Assembly: GCA_020072965.1 (NCBI GenBank) | Contig: JAIQFY010000044.1 | Location: 1 to 41,823 of the forward strand | Length of the DNA stretch: 41,823 nucleotides | From: Terriglobia bacterium | GTDB taxonomy: Bacteria > Acidobacteriota > Terriglobia > JAIQFV01 | Reading direction: 5' to 3' | Shown here: piece after piece, positions 8,721-17,634 of the stretch | Layout: the number at the start of each line of letters is the position of its first letter | Position numbering within the stretch: the first letter of the stretch is position 1 | Notes under the pieces: generated by a model | Seen by the model: the letters and a program-made list of their open reading frames with translations, nothing else | Database searches by the model: none | What the model was told of the DNA's origin: nothing | Position numbers and translations under genes: made by a program

Positions 8721-10934
8721 ATGAGCGGAAGGCACAATCGTTTGTTCGTTCTCCTGTTGCTATTCTGTGCAGGGGTGGCATATGGGACGGTCTTTGGCAA
8801 CCTCAAAGGCATTGTTCATGATCCCGATCACAGGCCGATTTCAGGCGCCCAGGTCAAACTCCTGGCGCGAAACTCTGATTGGTCACAAGAGACCACAACC
8901 GATTCCGATGGCGAATTTCAATTCACTGCGGTTCCCATCGGAGAGTATCGTGCTATCGTTAGTTTTGAGGGGTTCAACTCCGTCGAACAACAGGTGGTTG
9001 TTGTTTCAGGAAGCTCGCCGATTTTGCATTATCAAATGGTTTTATCCGGGGTGACTCAAAGTGTCGAAGTCTCGGAAGCTGCTGAAGTGGTCAACACGAC
9101 CTCTGACACGCCCATCACTCTCGTGGATAGAAAGCAAATTGAGCGAACGCCCGGAGCAGACCGCACGAACAGCCTGGCTATGATTACCAACTATGTACCC
9201 GGCGCCTATGTCGTTCATGATCAGCTTCACATTCGAGGCGGACATCAAGTGACATGGTCGGTCGACGGGATTCCAGTGCCCAACACCAACATTGCGAGCA
9301 ATGTCGGCCCGCAATTTGATCCGAAGGACATCGATTACATCGAAGCGCAGCGCGGCAGTCTTTCTGCAGAATCGGGCGACCGGACTTATAGCGAAATCAA
9401 CGTGGTTCCCAGGACCGGCTTTGAGCGCAACCGCGAAATCGAGCTCGTGACGAGTTACGGAAATTACAACCAGACGAATGATCAGCTCACATTCGGCAGC
9501 CATACCGAACGGTTCGCTTACTATGGAAGCGTCAATGGAAATCGGAGCGATCTGGGACTGGAAACGCCGACTTCGGACGTCCTCCATGATATGGCAAGCG
9601 GCCTCGGTGGCTTTGGCATGCTGGTTTACAATCTTAATGAGCACAATCAACTCCGCCTGGTGAGTTCTTTGCGCCGGGATCAGTATCAGATTCCCAACAA
9701 TCCGGATCAACAAGCCTCCGGCGTCATGGATGTCGAAAAAGAGAGCGATGCTTTCGTCAATTTCAGCTGGGTGCATACCGGCGGACCTGGCCAGATGCTC
9801 ACAGTGTCACCCTTCTTTCATTTCAACCGGGCTAACTATGTGGGCGGTCCCAACGACCCCCAGTTGAGCCCTCAGGACAATCACGCATCCCGTTATGCAG
9901 GCATGCAGGTCACTTACAGTGCCGCTTGGAAGAAACACAATCTGCGGAGCGGAGTGTACGGCTTTGCCCAACATGACAGCACGCTGTTCGGGCTTCAATC
10001 CACCGATGAAAGCATTCTCTCGATACACCAGAAAGAGAATCTCTCTGGCAATCTCGAGGCATTCTTTCTGGAGGATCAGTACAAGCCCACTTCCTGGTTG
10101 ACCCTGAATGGAGGGGTGAGACTGACTCACTTCTCCGGATTGGTGTCTGAAAATGCTGCCAGCCCCCGGTTGGGAGCGTCTATCCGGATCCCACATTGGA
10201 ACTGGGTGGTTCGAGGGTTCTACGGGCGTTACTATCAAGCCCCTCCCCTATCGACGATTTCCGACTCATTGCTCAACTACGCACAGGAACAGGGCATCGG
10301 ATTTCTCCCGCTCCACGGCGAGCGGGACGAGGAGCATGAGTTCGGTTTGTCCATCCCCCTCCGAGGCTGGGTGTTCGACGTCGCTTCTTTCCATACCCAT
10401 GCCAGGAACTTCTTTGATCACGACGAACTGGGAAACTCCAACATTTTCTTCCCTCTCACGATTGAAGGGGCAAATATACGTGGCTGGGAAATGACCATGC
10501 GATCTCCCGAGATTATCCACCGCGGCCAGCTTCATCTCGCTTATTCGAACCAACATGCCGAGGGCTTCGGAGCAGTCAGTGGCGGAATGACCGATTTCTC
10601 TACACCGGATGGTCGCTTCCTGTTGGATCATGACCAACGCCATACCCTAAACGTCGGATTCGACATGAAATTGCCCTGGCACAGCTGGACCTCAGGGAAC
10701 GTTTACTACGGTTCCGGCTTCGCGGATAGCAATGGACCCGGTCATCTCCCCGGGCACACCACCGTTGACCTCACTCTCGGAAAGAGTCTGAGGGACAATC
10801 TCTCGGTTTCGGTAGGTGCGCTGAACATCGCCAATCGAAGATACTTGCTCGACAACAGTCCGACTTTTGGAGGCACACACTACGCCGACCCGCGTCAAGT
10901 ATTCGTACAGGTCCGATACCGCTTTCATTACTGA
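8721..10934 (+). CDS. TonB-dependent outer-membrane receptor
   Basis: 737 residues, ATG with GGGGGAG upstream. Signal peptide RLFVLLLLFCAGVAYG. Residues about 25-115 form a carboxypeptidase-regulatory-like domain (GIVHDPDHRPISGAQVKLL, then TTTDSDGEFQFTAVPIGEY). The plug follows (about 130-250) with QLHIRGGHQVTWSVDGIPVP and DIDYIEAQRGS. The rest is a 22-strand-type beta-barrel ending in aromatic FVQVRYRFHY, the usual last strand. At 737 residues it is shorter than typical SusC or OAR-like acidobacterial receptors and closer to siderophore or metal-type receptors. It imports a substrate using TonB/ExbBD energy; a TonB-like protein is encoded at 28667. The position next to a Cys/His-rich protein and upstream of SCO suggests uptake of a metal or metal chelate, which is inferred only. 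Confidence 0.9.
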   Translation: MSGRHNRLFVLLLLFCAGVAYGTVFGNLKGIVHDPDHRPISGAQVKLLARNSDWSQETTTDSDGEFQFTAVPIGEYRAIVSFEGFNSVEQQVVVVSGSSPILHYQMVLSGVTQSVEVSEAAEVVNTTSDTPITLVDRKQIERTPGADRTNSLAMITNYVPGAYVVHDQLHIRGGHQVTWSVDGIPVPNTNIASNVGPQFDPKDIDYIEAQRGSLSAESGDRTYSEINVVPRTGFERNREIELVTSYGNYNQTNDQLTFGSHTERFAYYGSVNGNRSDLGLETPTSDVLHDMASGLGGFGMLVYNLNEHNQLRLVSSLRRDQYQIPNNPDQQASGVMDVEKESDAFVNFSWVHTGGPGQMLTVSPFFHFNRANYVGGPNDPQLSPQDNHASRYAGMQVTYSAAWKKHNLRSGVYGFAQHDSTLFGLQSTDESILSIHQKENLSGNLEAFFLEDQYKPTSWLTLNGGVRLTHFSGLVSENAASPRLGASIRIPHWNWVVRGFYGRYYQAPPLSTISDSLLNYAQEQGIGFLPLHGERDEEHEFGLSIPLRGWVFDVASFHTHARNFFDHDELGNSNIFFPLTIEGANIRGWEMTMRSPEIIHRGQLHLAYSNQHAEGFGAVSGGMTDFSTPDGRFLLDHDQRHTLNVGFDMKLPWHSWTSGNVYYGSGFADSNGPGHLPGHTTVDLTLGKSLRDNLSVSVGALNIANRRYLLDNSPTFGGTHYADPRQVFVQVRYRFHY

Positions 10935-11688
10935 TGCAACCAGGGGAATTTGGAGGCCGAAAGCGGCACCTGCAAGCGATCGAGGAGAGGTTCCCCCCAC
11001 AAGATCAAGTTATTCTCGATGCAATGATCTCATGACCAGTAAAATCGTCAGTCAAGTGGACTAACGATTGCTTGGAAAGGACAAGTAGTAGATTCAGAAT
11101 TCAAAGGATTTATGATCTTCTTGGGAGCCAGAGTAAAAGTCATGCGACAGTACCACGGTCACGGCATCGGTCGTCGAGTCCGGAAGGTGGGTTCTAATGC
11201 CTTCACCTTCCTGCTCGCACTCGCCGTTCCTCCCCAGGCAGCCAACGCCGTACTCTACCTCACTGGAGATATAGCCTCCCCGGAGGCAGGTGTCTGGAGG
11301 CGCATACGTTTGATGATTTCAAATCATGCGCCCACATTACGCCGCACACAATCCTTTACAAGCACGCCTTGAAATCAAGACCGTTTGAGAGGGTCAACAG
11401 TTAGCATCAATTGATACTCATCTCTGTCAAAAATACATCCCCCCACAGATGTGAAATTGGCCGTCTCGCCTTCATTCACCATGGGTCCCGGCAGGGTTAC
11501 CGGCGGATCGGGTGTATAATTCACAATCGACCGATTTAGAGATACTGCCCTCTGAGGGCTTTACTGGCAGAAAAGCGCACAGCGGACTCGTTAACACCAT
11601 CGGGACCATCAAACGTGGGAGTACTTTCCGAAGAGGCTTGAGCTGCCATCTTCGGGGAGACTGAGTTGATCAGGGTGCGGAGACGTAC
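10935..11688. other. Intergenic stretch between receptor and SCO gene
   Basis: No recognised gene. A frame at 11112-11372 could encode 86 residues with a signal-like core (NAFTFLLALAVPPQAANA) and AAAGGA just before its ATG, but nothing after it is recognisable, so it may be a decayed gene. TATAAT occurs at 11515-11520 without a good -35, about 170 bases before the SCO gene, and could mark its promoter. Confidence 0.4.
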
Positions 11689-13131
11689 TTGAAAAGAATG
11701 ACCGACAAAATGGCTAGACTGTTCTTATTAGGGGGACTGGTGCTCCTGCCGCCCGGTTGGGTACGGGCCCTGAGTGCTGCAACTGACGCCCCACTCCAGG
11801 AAGATGACCTCCAATACAGTTGTCCAATGCATCCCGAGGTCAGGTCAAAGTCACCTGGCGCCTGTCCAAAGTGCGGGATGGAGTTCGTTCGGAGATCGGA
11901 TGCGGCAAGAGTGGAGAATGGCCCCGTCGATTCTAAGAAGGAGAAGCCGGCAGACACTCACCCCCATCTACAGATTCCCGATACGGCGGTTCTCGATCAA
12001 GAAGGCCGTCCAATAAGATTTTATAGCGACCTGGTAAAAGGACGAACAGTTGCCATCAACTTCCTGTTCACGACTTGCACCACGATTTGCCCTCCTATGG
12101 CGGCAATGTTCCGAAAAGTGCAGACTGAGCTCGGGGATCGTGTGGGAGGTGACATCGCGTTGATCTCAGTCACTGTGGACCCGAACACGGACGTCCCTGA
12201 GCGGCTGAAGGGTTTCCTCGCGAAGTTTAAGGCGGGACCAGGCTGGACTTTTGTCACGGGGAAGAAGCCGGAGATCGATTCTCTGTTGCGATCGCTGGGT
12301 GCTTATGTTTCGGATAAGAATGACCACAGTCCCATGATCCTGATCGGGAATGAGGCGACGGGGTACTGGACGCGGACTTATGGACTCGCCTCCCCCGCTT
12401 CGATCGTAAAACTCATCAAAGAGGCGGCGGAAGGAAGGACCGCGAGAGAGGTCGACTCTGGTCAAACGCCTCCCGAACCCTCGCGTACCCTACACGAGCG
12501 TGGAGACAAAGATGGCCCTGCTTCAATTCCGCGGCCATCTCCTCCCGCGATCAGAAATGGCAACGGACTCCAAGGGGCTCAATCCCGCACACTTGAAAAG
12601 GACACGGCGTCACGCTCTGTGGCCGCGGCCCACTACTTTACGAATCTCCCGCTGCTCACTCAGGAGAACAAACCAGTTCGGTTCTACGAGGATATGCTCA
12701 AGGGAAAAATCGTCCTGGTCAACTTCATGTTCACTACCTGCACCGGAATATGCCCGCCGATGACTGCAAACCTGGTAAGGGTTCAGACTCTGCTCGGGGA
12801 GCATGCCGGCCGGGAAATAAACATGCTCTCCCTCACCGTTGATCCGCTCACTGACACCCCCGAAATGCTCAAGAAATATGCCGACAGCTTTAAGATCAAA
12901 CCCGGATGGTATTTTCTCACCGGAAAAAAAGAAAACATCGATTGGGTGCTTTACAGGCTCGGAGGATACGTAGAAGACAAGGTAGAACACAGCGGATTGC
13001 TTCTCATTGGAAACGACACGACCGGCGAATGGATCAAGGTGTCGGCCATGGCAAGGCCGGCTGACATCGCCGAGGCCGTCATGAAGTGGTTGGAGAATAA
13101 GCCGAAGGCCGAACCAAAGCTCGCCCCATGA
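11689..13131 (+). CDS. Double-SCO copper chaperone/thiol-disulfide protein with heavy-metal-binding motif
   Basis: 480 residues from TTG 11689 (GGAG 6 nt upstream); ATGs at 11698 and 11710 are alternatives. A signal peptide covers residues 1 to about 30. A heavy-metal-binding motif follows (YSCPMHPEVRS at 43-53, then CPKCGM at 59-64), as seen in copper-handling proteins. Then come two complete SCO1/SenC thioredoxin-fold domains. The first (about 95-250) has the copper-binding cysteines CTTIC at 130-134 and His 213. The second (about 315-470) has CTGIC at 351-355 and His 434. Family members insert or reduce copper in periplasmic cupro-enzymes such as the CuA site of cytochrome oxidase. Both halves keep all three ligands. 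The stop overlaps the next start (ATGA). The likely client in this locus is the giant multicopper oxidase. Confidence 0.92.
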   Translation: MKRMTDKMARLFLLGGLVLLPPGWVRALSAATDAPLQEDDLQYSCPMHPEVRSKSPGACPKCGMEFVRRSDAARVENGPVDSKKEKPADTHPHLQIPDTAVLDQEGRPIRFYSDLVKGRTVAINFLFTTCTTICPPMAAMFRKVQTELGDRVGGDIALISVTVDPNTDVPERLKGFLAKFKAGPGWTFVTGKKPEIDSLLRSLGAYVSDKNDHSPMILIGNEATGYWTRTYGLASPASIVKLIKEAAEGRTAREVDSGQTPPEPSRTLHERGDKDGPASIPRPSPPAIRNGNGLQGAQSRTLEKDTASRSVAAAHYFTNLPLLTQENKPVRFYEDMLKGKIVLVNFMFTTCTGICPPMTANLVRVQTLLGEHAGREINMLSLTVDPLTDTPEMLKKYADSFKIKPGWYFLTGKKENIDWVLYRLGGYVEDKVEHSGLLLIGNDTTGEWIKVSAMARPADIAEAVMKWLENKPKAEPKLAP

Positions 13132-14918
13132 AGCAGTTTTCTATTCGCACCGTTCCAACCGCCCCGGGGGTTCAAGTCACAAATTCGCGAGAAGAGCCTG
13201 ATGAGAAACCTGACCCCATCAACTCGAACTTCTATTATTCTCCGGGACAACAGCGTGCAGCAAAGATGAAGCCGAGTTCCCGCCGATTGCCTTCGAGGAC
13301 AATGAAGTCTTTGGGTGACGTCAAGAATACAGCCTTCCCCCTGTCGGGCTTACTGACAATTTTGTTGCTGTCCCTCAACTGCTGGATCTTCGCCCAAGCC
13401 AGACAAAGTTTCTCCCCTCAGGATCGCCTGGGAAAGCAGATTTACCTCAAGGGAGAAGATGGGGAGCGGGGGGAAATCAATGCCGTCCTCGGCGTCGGCG
13501 ACCTGGAGTTGCCGGGTACATCCTTTCCATGCGTCAACTGCCATGGACCCCGCGGCGAAGGAACGAGCGAAGGCGGTCTGCAGCCTTCCCCCCTGACCTG
13601 GACTGAGCTCAGGTCGCCACATACCTCCCCCTTGACTGGACACAAAAGAGGTCCTTACAACGAGGCGACATTGGCCCGGGCGATCAGCCACGGTCTCGAC
13701 CCGGGGAATCTGCCGTTGCACCCCGGCATGCCCCATTACCAAATGTCTCTGCATCAGATGGCTGACCTGATTGCCTATCTCAAGAAGCTCGGTAGTGATG
13801 CCGACGTGGACTCGGGCCTGAATGATACAATCATCGACCTCGGCTCTGTGCTGCCAATGACGGGTCCACTGGCGCAAGCGGGCCAGGATGTCAAGGCGAC
13901 ATTGAACGCTTATTTCACTGAGATCAATTCACAGGGTGGAATCTATGGCCGCAGGTTTAACCTCCAGGTTGCAGATTCCCACGGCGATGCCGAGGGGACG
14001 CTGAAGGCGACCCGAAAATTGGTCGAAGAAGAAGCCGTCTTCGCCTTGATCGGCAGCTTCGAGCCATCCGGCAGCGACCCTACAAATGAATACCTCAGAC
14101 AGAAGGAAGTCCCCTTGATTGGTCCGACGACGCTTCTGCCACGGCCTTCCATTCCACCGAACCCTTATGTATTCTACCTGCTTCCCACTTTTAGAGACCA
14201 GGCACGAGTCCTTGTTGATTTTGTCCATTCAAGAACAAAGGTCGAACCGCCAAAGCTTGCCGTCATTTCCGAGAGGGGCGAGGTATATGCCGACGCGCTG
14301 GCGGGGCTGAAATTGCAGGCTAAGATGTACGCGATGAACCTGGTTTTTGAAGAGGATTACAAGCCGGGCCTGCTTTCTCCCTCGACTGTCGTCAAAAACC
14401 TGGTGGCGAAACAGCCGGAGTATGTGTTTGCCTTCGGGAGCGCGGATGACGTGGTGGCCCTGGGGCTTGAAATGAAACGAATCGGTTTTACCCCGCCGCT
14501 TTTGGGTTCGGCGACCCTGGTCGGTCGTCTAGCGTTCAGTCTACCCCCTGAGATCGCAAGCAATTGTTTCCTCTCCTATCCTGCAGCCTTCCCCAATCGA
14601 GAGGAGCTCGAAGAATTCCTGTCCGTCTTGAGAAAAGCCAAAGTCGAGTTGAGAAGTCCCGCGTTTCAAGCGTCCGCTTACGCTGCGGCGAAGATCATGG
14701 TTGAGGTAGCAAAACGTAGTAGCCGGCAGATCACCCGTGCGCAGCTGATTCAATCGATGGAGAAGCTGAGGGATTTCCAGACGGGAGTCGTACCCCCGGT
14801 AACCTTCGGCCCCAACCGGAGAGTCGGTTGTTCGGGATCGTACATTGTTGGAATCGATCTTAAGAACAAGAGGCATGTCCCATTCAGTGAGTGGATGGTT
14901 CCCAGAGATCAACCCTGA
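13128..14918 (+). CDS. Cytochrome c fused to a periplasmic binding protein (LivK type)
   Basis: 596 residues if translation starts at 13128, overlapping the SCO stop as ATGA. Internal ATGs at 13266 and 13302 would place the hydrophobic signal segment (PLSGLLTILLLSLNCWIFAQA, about 71-91) nearer the N-terminus and may be the true starts. A class I cytochrome c domain covers about 95-220: heme site CVNCH at 135-139 and axial Met in PGMPHYQM near 201. From about 235 to 590 runs a Peripla_BP_6-type domain (GSVLPMTGPLAQAGQDVKA, INSQGGIYGRRFNLQVAD, ALIGSF), the fold that binds branched-chain amino acids and other small ligands for ABC transporters. No permease or ATPase gene is linked, so it may sense or bind a ligand while passing electrons. 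It is transcribed with SCO and faces the oxidase arm. Confidence 0.88.
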   Translation: MKQFSIRTVPTAPGVQVTNSREEPDEKPDPINSNFYYSPGQQRAAKMKPSSRRLPSRTMKSLGDVKNTAFPLSGLLTILLLSLNCWIFAQARQSFSPQDRLGKQIYLKGEDGERGEINAVLGVGDLELPGTSFPCVNCHGPRGEGTSEGGLQPSPLTWTELRSPHTSPLTGHKRGPYNEATLARAISHGLDPGNLPLHPGMPHYQMSLHQMADLIAYLKKLGSDADVDSGLNDTIIDLGSVLPMTGPLAQAGQDVKATLNAYFTEINSQGGIYGRRFNLQVADSHGDAEGTLKATRKLVEEEAVFALIGSFEPSGSDPTNEYLRQKEVPLIGPTTLLPRPSIPPNPYVFYLLPTFRDQARVLVDFVHSRTKVEPPKLAVISERGEVYADALAGLKLQAKMYAMNLVFEEDYKPGLLSPSTVVKNLVAKQPEYVFAFGSADDVVALGLEMKRIGFTPPLLGSATLVGRLAFSLPPEIASNCFLSYPAAFPNREELEEFLSVLRKAKVELRSPAFQASAYAAAKIMVEVAKRSSRQITRAQLIQSMEKLRDFQTGVVPPVTFGPNRRVGCSGSYIVGIDLKNKRHVPFSEWMVPRDQP

Positions 14919-15114
14919 GTCCCCCGCAGAGGTATTCAGTGGATAGAATAAACCCGAATTTCAAAGTTGAAGGCCGTGATTAGTGTGGGGGAAAGCGTCG
15001 ATTTCCCTTAAGGGATGCTAGGCTTCCCTCTATTCAGGCCGCCTCAACAAGCATGGACCGACAGAACAGCGTCAGCTGTCTCTCCCCCCATCCCCGGCTC
15101 CTGTCGACAGTCCC

Positions 15115-17265
15115 CTATGGGTCTGGTACAGCAGGGGGGAACGGCTTCTTGTCTTGTATCGCCTGCAATATCAGTTGTGGGAGGTCTTGATAGCGGGCAC
15201 CCAGGGAGGGGCACTCGAAAAACACGTAATAGACGCCTGTCTGTGGCACAACAAAGGTCACTTCATAAAGGCCCTCACTCACGGCACTAGCCCACTCGCG
15301 CTTCTGCCAGGTTCCGGGAGCCAGCAAGATCAGCACCCCCAGGTCCCGCAATCCGGTTCGAGGTTGTCGAGTGGTTGGATCAATGGCCTTGAATTGCAGC
15401 CGCACGGTCTCTCCAACCGACACTCTCTTTTCTTTCGACAAGGGTTCGATCTGAATCGGAATCTGGAGCCTCCTCTTGCTTGTCGGGTTGGACTGTACCT
15501 CGGCCGCGAAACAATGAACAAAGCGCGGAGAATCCAGCAGGAAGGCGACATCATAATGGCCAGGGCGGGAGAGTTTCACGTGGGTTGAGTAGACTCCAGA
15601 TGCCACCTCTCTCAAACTTCGGTCAATCACCATCACAGCCCTGGGTTCGCGGCCATAATTTCTGAAACTCCCCATGGGAGCCGCCATCCCTTCCTCGTAG
15701 TAGTAGATCGTCTTGTCGGCGGCATTGGCGATCAAGACTGAGCTGCCTTCCGGCGCAGGCACAATGACATCAGCGCTTGCCGGACTTTTAGCTTTTCCGG
15801 GAGGAGTTTCGCCTCCGGGAATCTCAGTCACAGGCACGGTTCCTTTCCGGCCGATCGATTCCAACTGAATCATCGTCACCTGCTCCGTCTCACGGGACTG
15901 GATGTAGGCGAATGTCTGTGTGAAGGATATTTGTTCGGGGGATCTTCCCACCTCCAGTGAATGCACGATGCGATCCGTGGATGAATCGAAAATATAAACC
16001 ATGTTTTCTTTTTCATTAACCACAAACCCCCACCGCCCCTGGTCAGCAAAACGGATGACTTTCACTCCAGGTCGGGTCTTCATGACCGCGCGGATCCTGT
16101 GACTGTGGGCATCGATCACGGAGACAGTGCCGTCCTCCCCGTCGGCGACATAGGCCGCCTGACTCAATGGAGAGAAAGCAACGGACACAGGGTTGTGTCC
16201 GACTACGATGCTCGCGCTCTTCCGAAGCTGGCGTGTATCGATGACCGTCACGGTACCCTCTTGGGCTTTGTCGGTAACGAATGCGTACCCGCCATCGGTC
16301 GTGAAAGCCATCTCATGGTGTCCCGGCCCTGCAGGGATTCGTGAAATCACCTTGTCCTCGGAGGCATCGATGACGGTGATTGCTCCCGGTGTATCTCCGC
16401 TATCCCCATCATTGCCCACCCAGAGGTATTTTTCACCGGGTTGTAAGGCAAGGCGAATGGGATTCGGACCCGCGTCCAGTTCCCGTATTGACCTCCAGGT
16501 CGCCGTGTCAATGACCGCGACTTGATTTACCAACGGCATCGTGACATAGAGCTTCTTGCGATCGCCCGTCAGTACCCAGTCCTGTCCCGGACTTTTCAGC
16601 TGGACCGTTGTCAGGAGTTTGCTGCCGCCATAACCGAAAAGCGGATCGACCACCGAGATGCTGGCATCATCATTAAGCGCCAGCACATAGTAAACGTTGA
16701 GATCGACTTCGGGCCGTGTGTTTAAACTGGGACCGAGGAAGGACTGGATTTTGGCGTGACAATCTTTCGCTTCAGTAATTTTCTCGGCAGGACGAATGTC
16801 CATCCACGCCGCCGGGTGAAGACCTCTTACCGGATTTCCGCTGGTGCTATCATTGATCTTGAACTGCACCTCCGCATCCTCGCCTTCCCGCACTTCCGCA
16901 CCGCCAGGGGCATTGCCGGCCAGGGGCCGGAGGGAAAATTCCACCGCTATTCCCTCCTGAACTGATTTTTGCGGTGTGTGGCTGGGATCGGGGTTCGCTC
17001 CAGAATTCGGATCAGCTCTTCCCCCAGTAGGATTGGATTTTTTTGTTGGTTCGGTTGGTCCCTGCTTCTGGTATTCAATGTTAGAATCAGGTACACGAGG
17101 AGCAGCGGTCTGTAAACTTGTACCTCCCCCGTTCTGTTTCGAGGCTGCCCAAGTGTTCCCAAAAACCTGGGGGAGAAGCAACGCAAGGAGAAGTGACAAT
17201 CCCGTGAGACATCGAAAGGGATTCATTTTTGCGACCGCAATCATCTGTTTAGATCTCAGGTCCAT
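15115..17265 (-). CDS. YVTN-type seven-bladed beta-propeller protein with flanking Ig-like domains
   Basis: 716 residues from ATG 17265; ATGs 7 and 13 codons later are alternatives because the ribosome-binding site is weak. The signal core is LTGLSLLLALLLPQVFG. Residues about 105-165 form an Ig-like segment (DAEVQFKINDSTSGNPVRG, then HPAAWMDIRP) resembling YtkA-like domains. Residues about 185-540 are propeller blades with the repeated pattern VAVIDTATW, ITVIDASEDKVI, VTVIDTRQL, VSVIDAHSH, each with a -YVAD or -FVTD turn. This is the YVTN/YncE/cytochrome-d1-like propeller family; no heme ligand set for d1 is obvious. A C-terminal domain (about 540-715) again has two Ig-like parts. A sigma-70-like promoter precedes it at 17357-17386. 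The protein is predicted to be periplasmic or on the surface. It may scaffold the oxidase complex; the role is inferred from position. Confidence 0.85.
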   Translation of the reverse strand: MDLRSKQMIAVAKMNPFRCLTGLSLLLALLLPQVFGNTWAASKQNGGGTSLQTAAPRVPDSNIEYQKQGPTEPTKKSNPTGGRADPNSGANPDPSHTPQKSVQEGIAVEFSLRPLAGNAPGGAEVREGEDAEVQFKINDSTSGNPVRGLHPAAWMDIRPAEKITEAKDCHAKIQSFLGPSLNTRPEVDLNVYYVLALNDDASISVVDPLFGYGGSKLLTTVQLKSPGQDWVLTGDRKKLYVTMPLVNQVAVIDTATWRSIRELDAGPNPIRLALQPGEKYLWVGNDGDSGDTPGAITVIDASEDKVISRIPAGPGHHEMAFTTDGGYAFVTDKAQEGTVTVIDTRQLRKSASIVVGHNPVSVAFSPLSQAAYVADGEDGTVSVIDAHSHRIRAVMKTRPGVKVIRFADQGRWGFVVNEKENMVYIFDSSTDRIVHSLEVGRSPEQISFTQTFAYIQSRETEQVTMIQLESIGRKGTVPVTEIPGGETPPGKAKSPASADVIVPAPEGSSVLIANAADKTIYYYEEGMAAPMGSFRNYGREPRAVMVIDRSLREVASGVYSTHVKLSRPGHYDVAFLLDSPRFVHCFAAEVQSNPTSKRRLQIPIQIEPLSKEKRVSVGETVRLQFKAIDPTTRQPRTGLRDLGVLILLAPGTWQKREWASAVSEGLYEVTFVVPQTGVYYVFFECPSLGARYQDLPQLILQAIQDKKPFPPAVPDP

Positions 17266-17356
17266 AAGTAGGTTTCCATGCCAAGCTGCTGATCACCCAT
17301 TTGTTGGCATCAGGGCAATTCTGCCCTTCGCCTCAACCGCCGTGATTTTGAGTCCG

Positions 17357-17386
17357 GGTATACTTTATCACGTGGGGGTCAGTCAA
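17357..17386 (-). promoter_or_regulatory. Sigma-70-like promoter for the YVTN gene
   Basis: Read on the minus strand, TTGACT (17381-17386) and TATACC (17357-17362) are separated by 18 nt, about 90 bases before the start at 17265. Confidence 0.45.
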
Positions 17387-17634
17387 TCTCAAGTATCATC
17401 CCGGAGCGGCATATCGATTTTTACAGCCAGATGGGTAGGGCCGACTTTATGCAGACTCGGGGAGGATCCCGACATCATAGCTCTGACTTGGGGCTAGCGG
17501 AAGGCAATCGGACCGCAGCAGGTCGGGGAGGGGAGGCATCGCAAGTTCTTTTTCGTGTTACGCAAAAATTCCCCATCTCTTTCCGAAGTCCATTTCGGCG
17601 GAAAGACTGAGAACGCTGCCGAACCCCTTTTTCT
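17387..17634. other. Intergenic stretch between the secreted-protein gene and the YVTN promoter
   Basis: Together with the promoter this makes a gap of about 370 bases. No gene, tRNA-like fold or strong terminator was seen. The gap suggests that the YVTN gene has its own transcript. Confidence 0.4.

Noticed and set aside
11112-11372. 86-codon frame with a signal-like segment
   Set aside because: The start is plausible, but nothing after the hydrophobic core is recognisable; it is described with the intergenic stretch instead.
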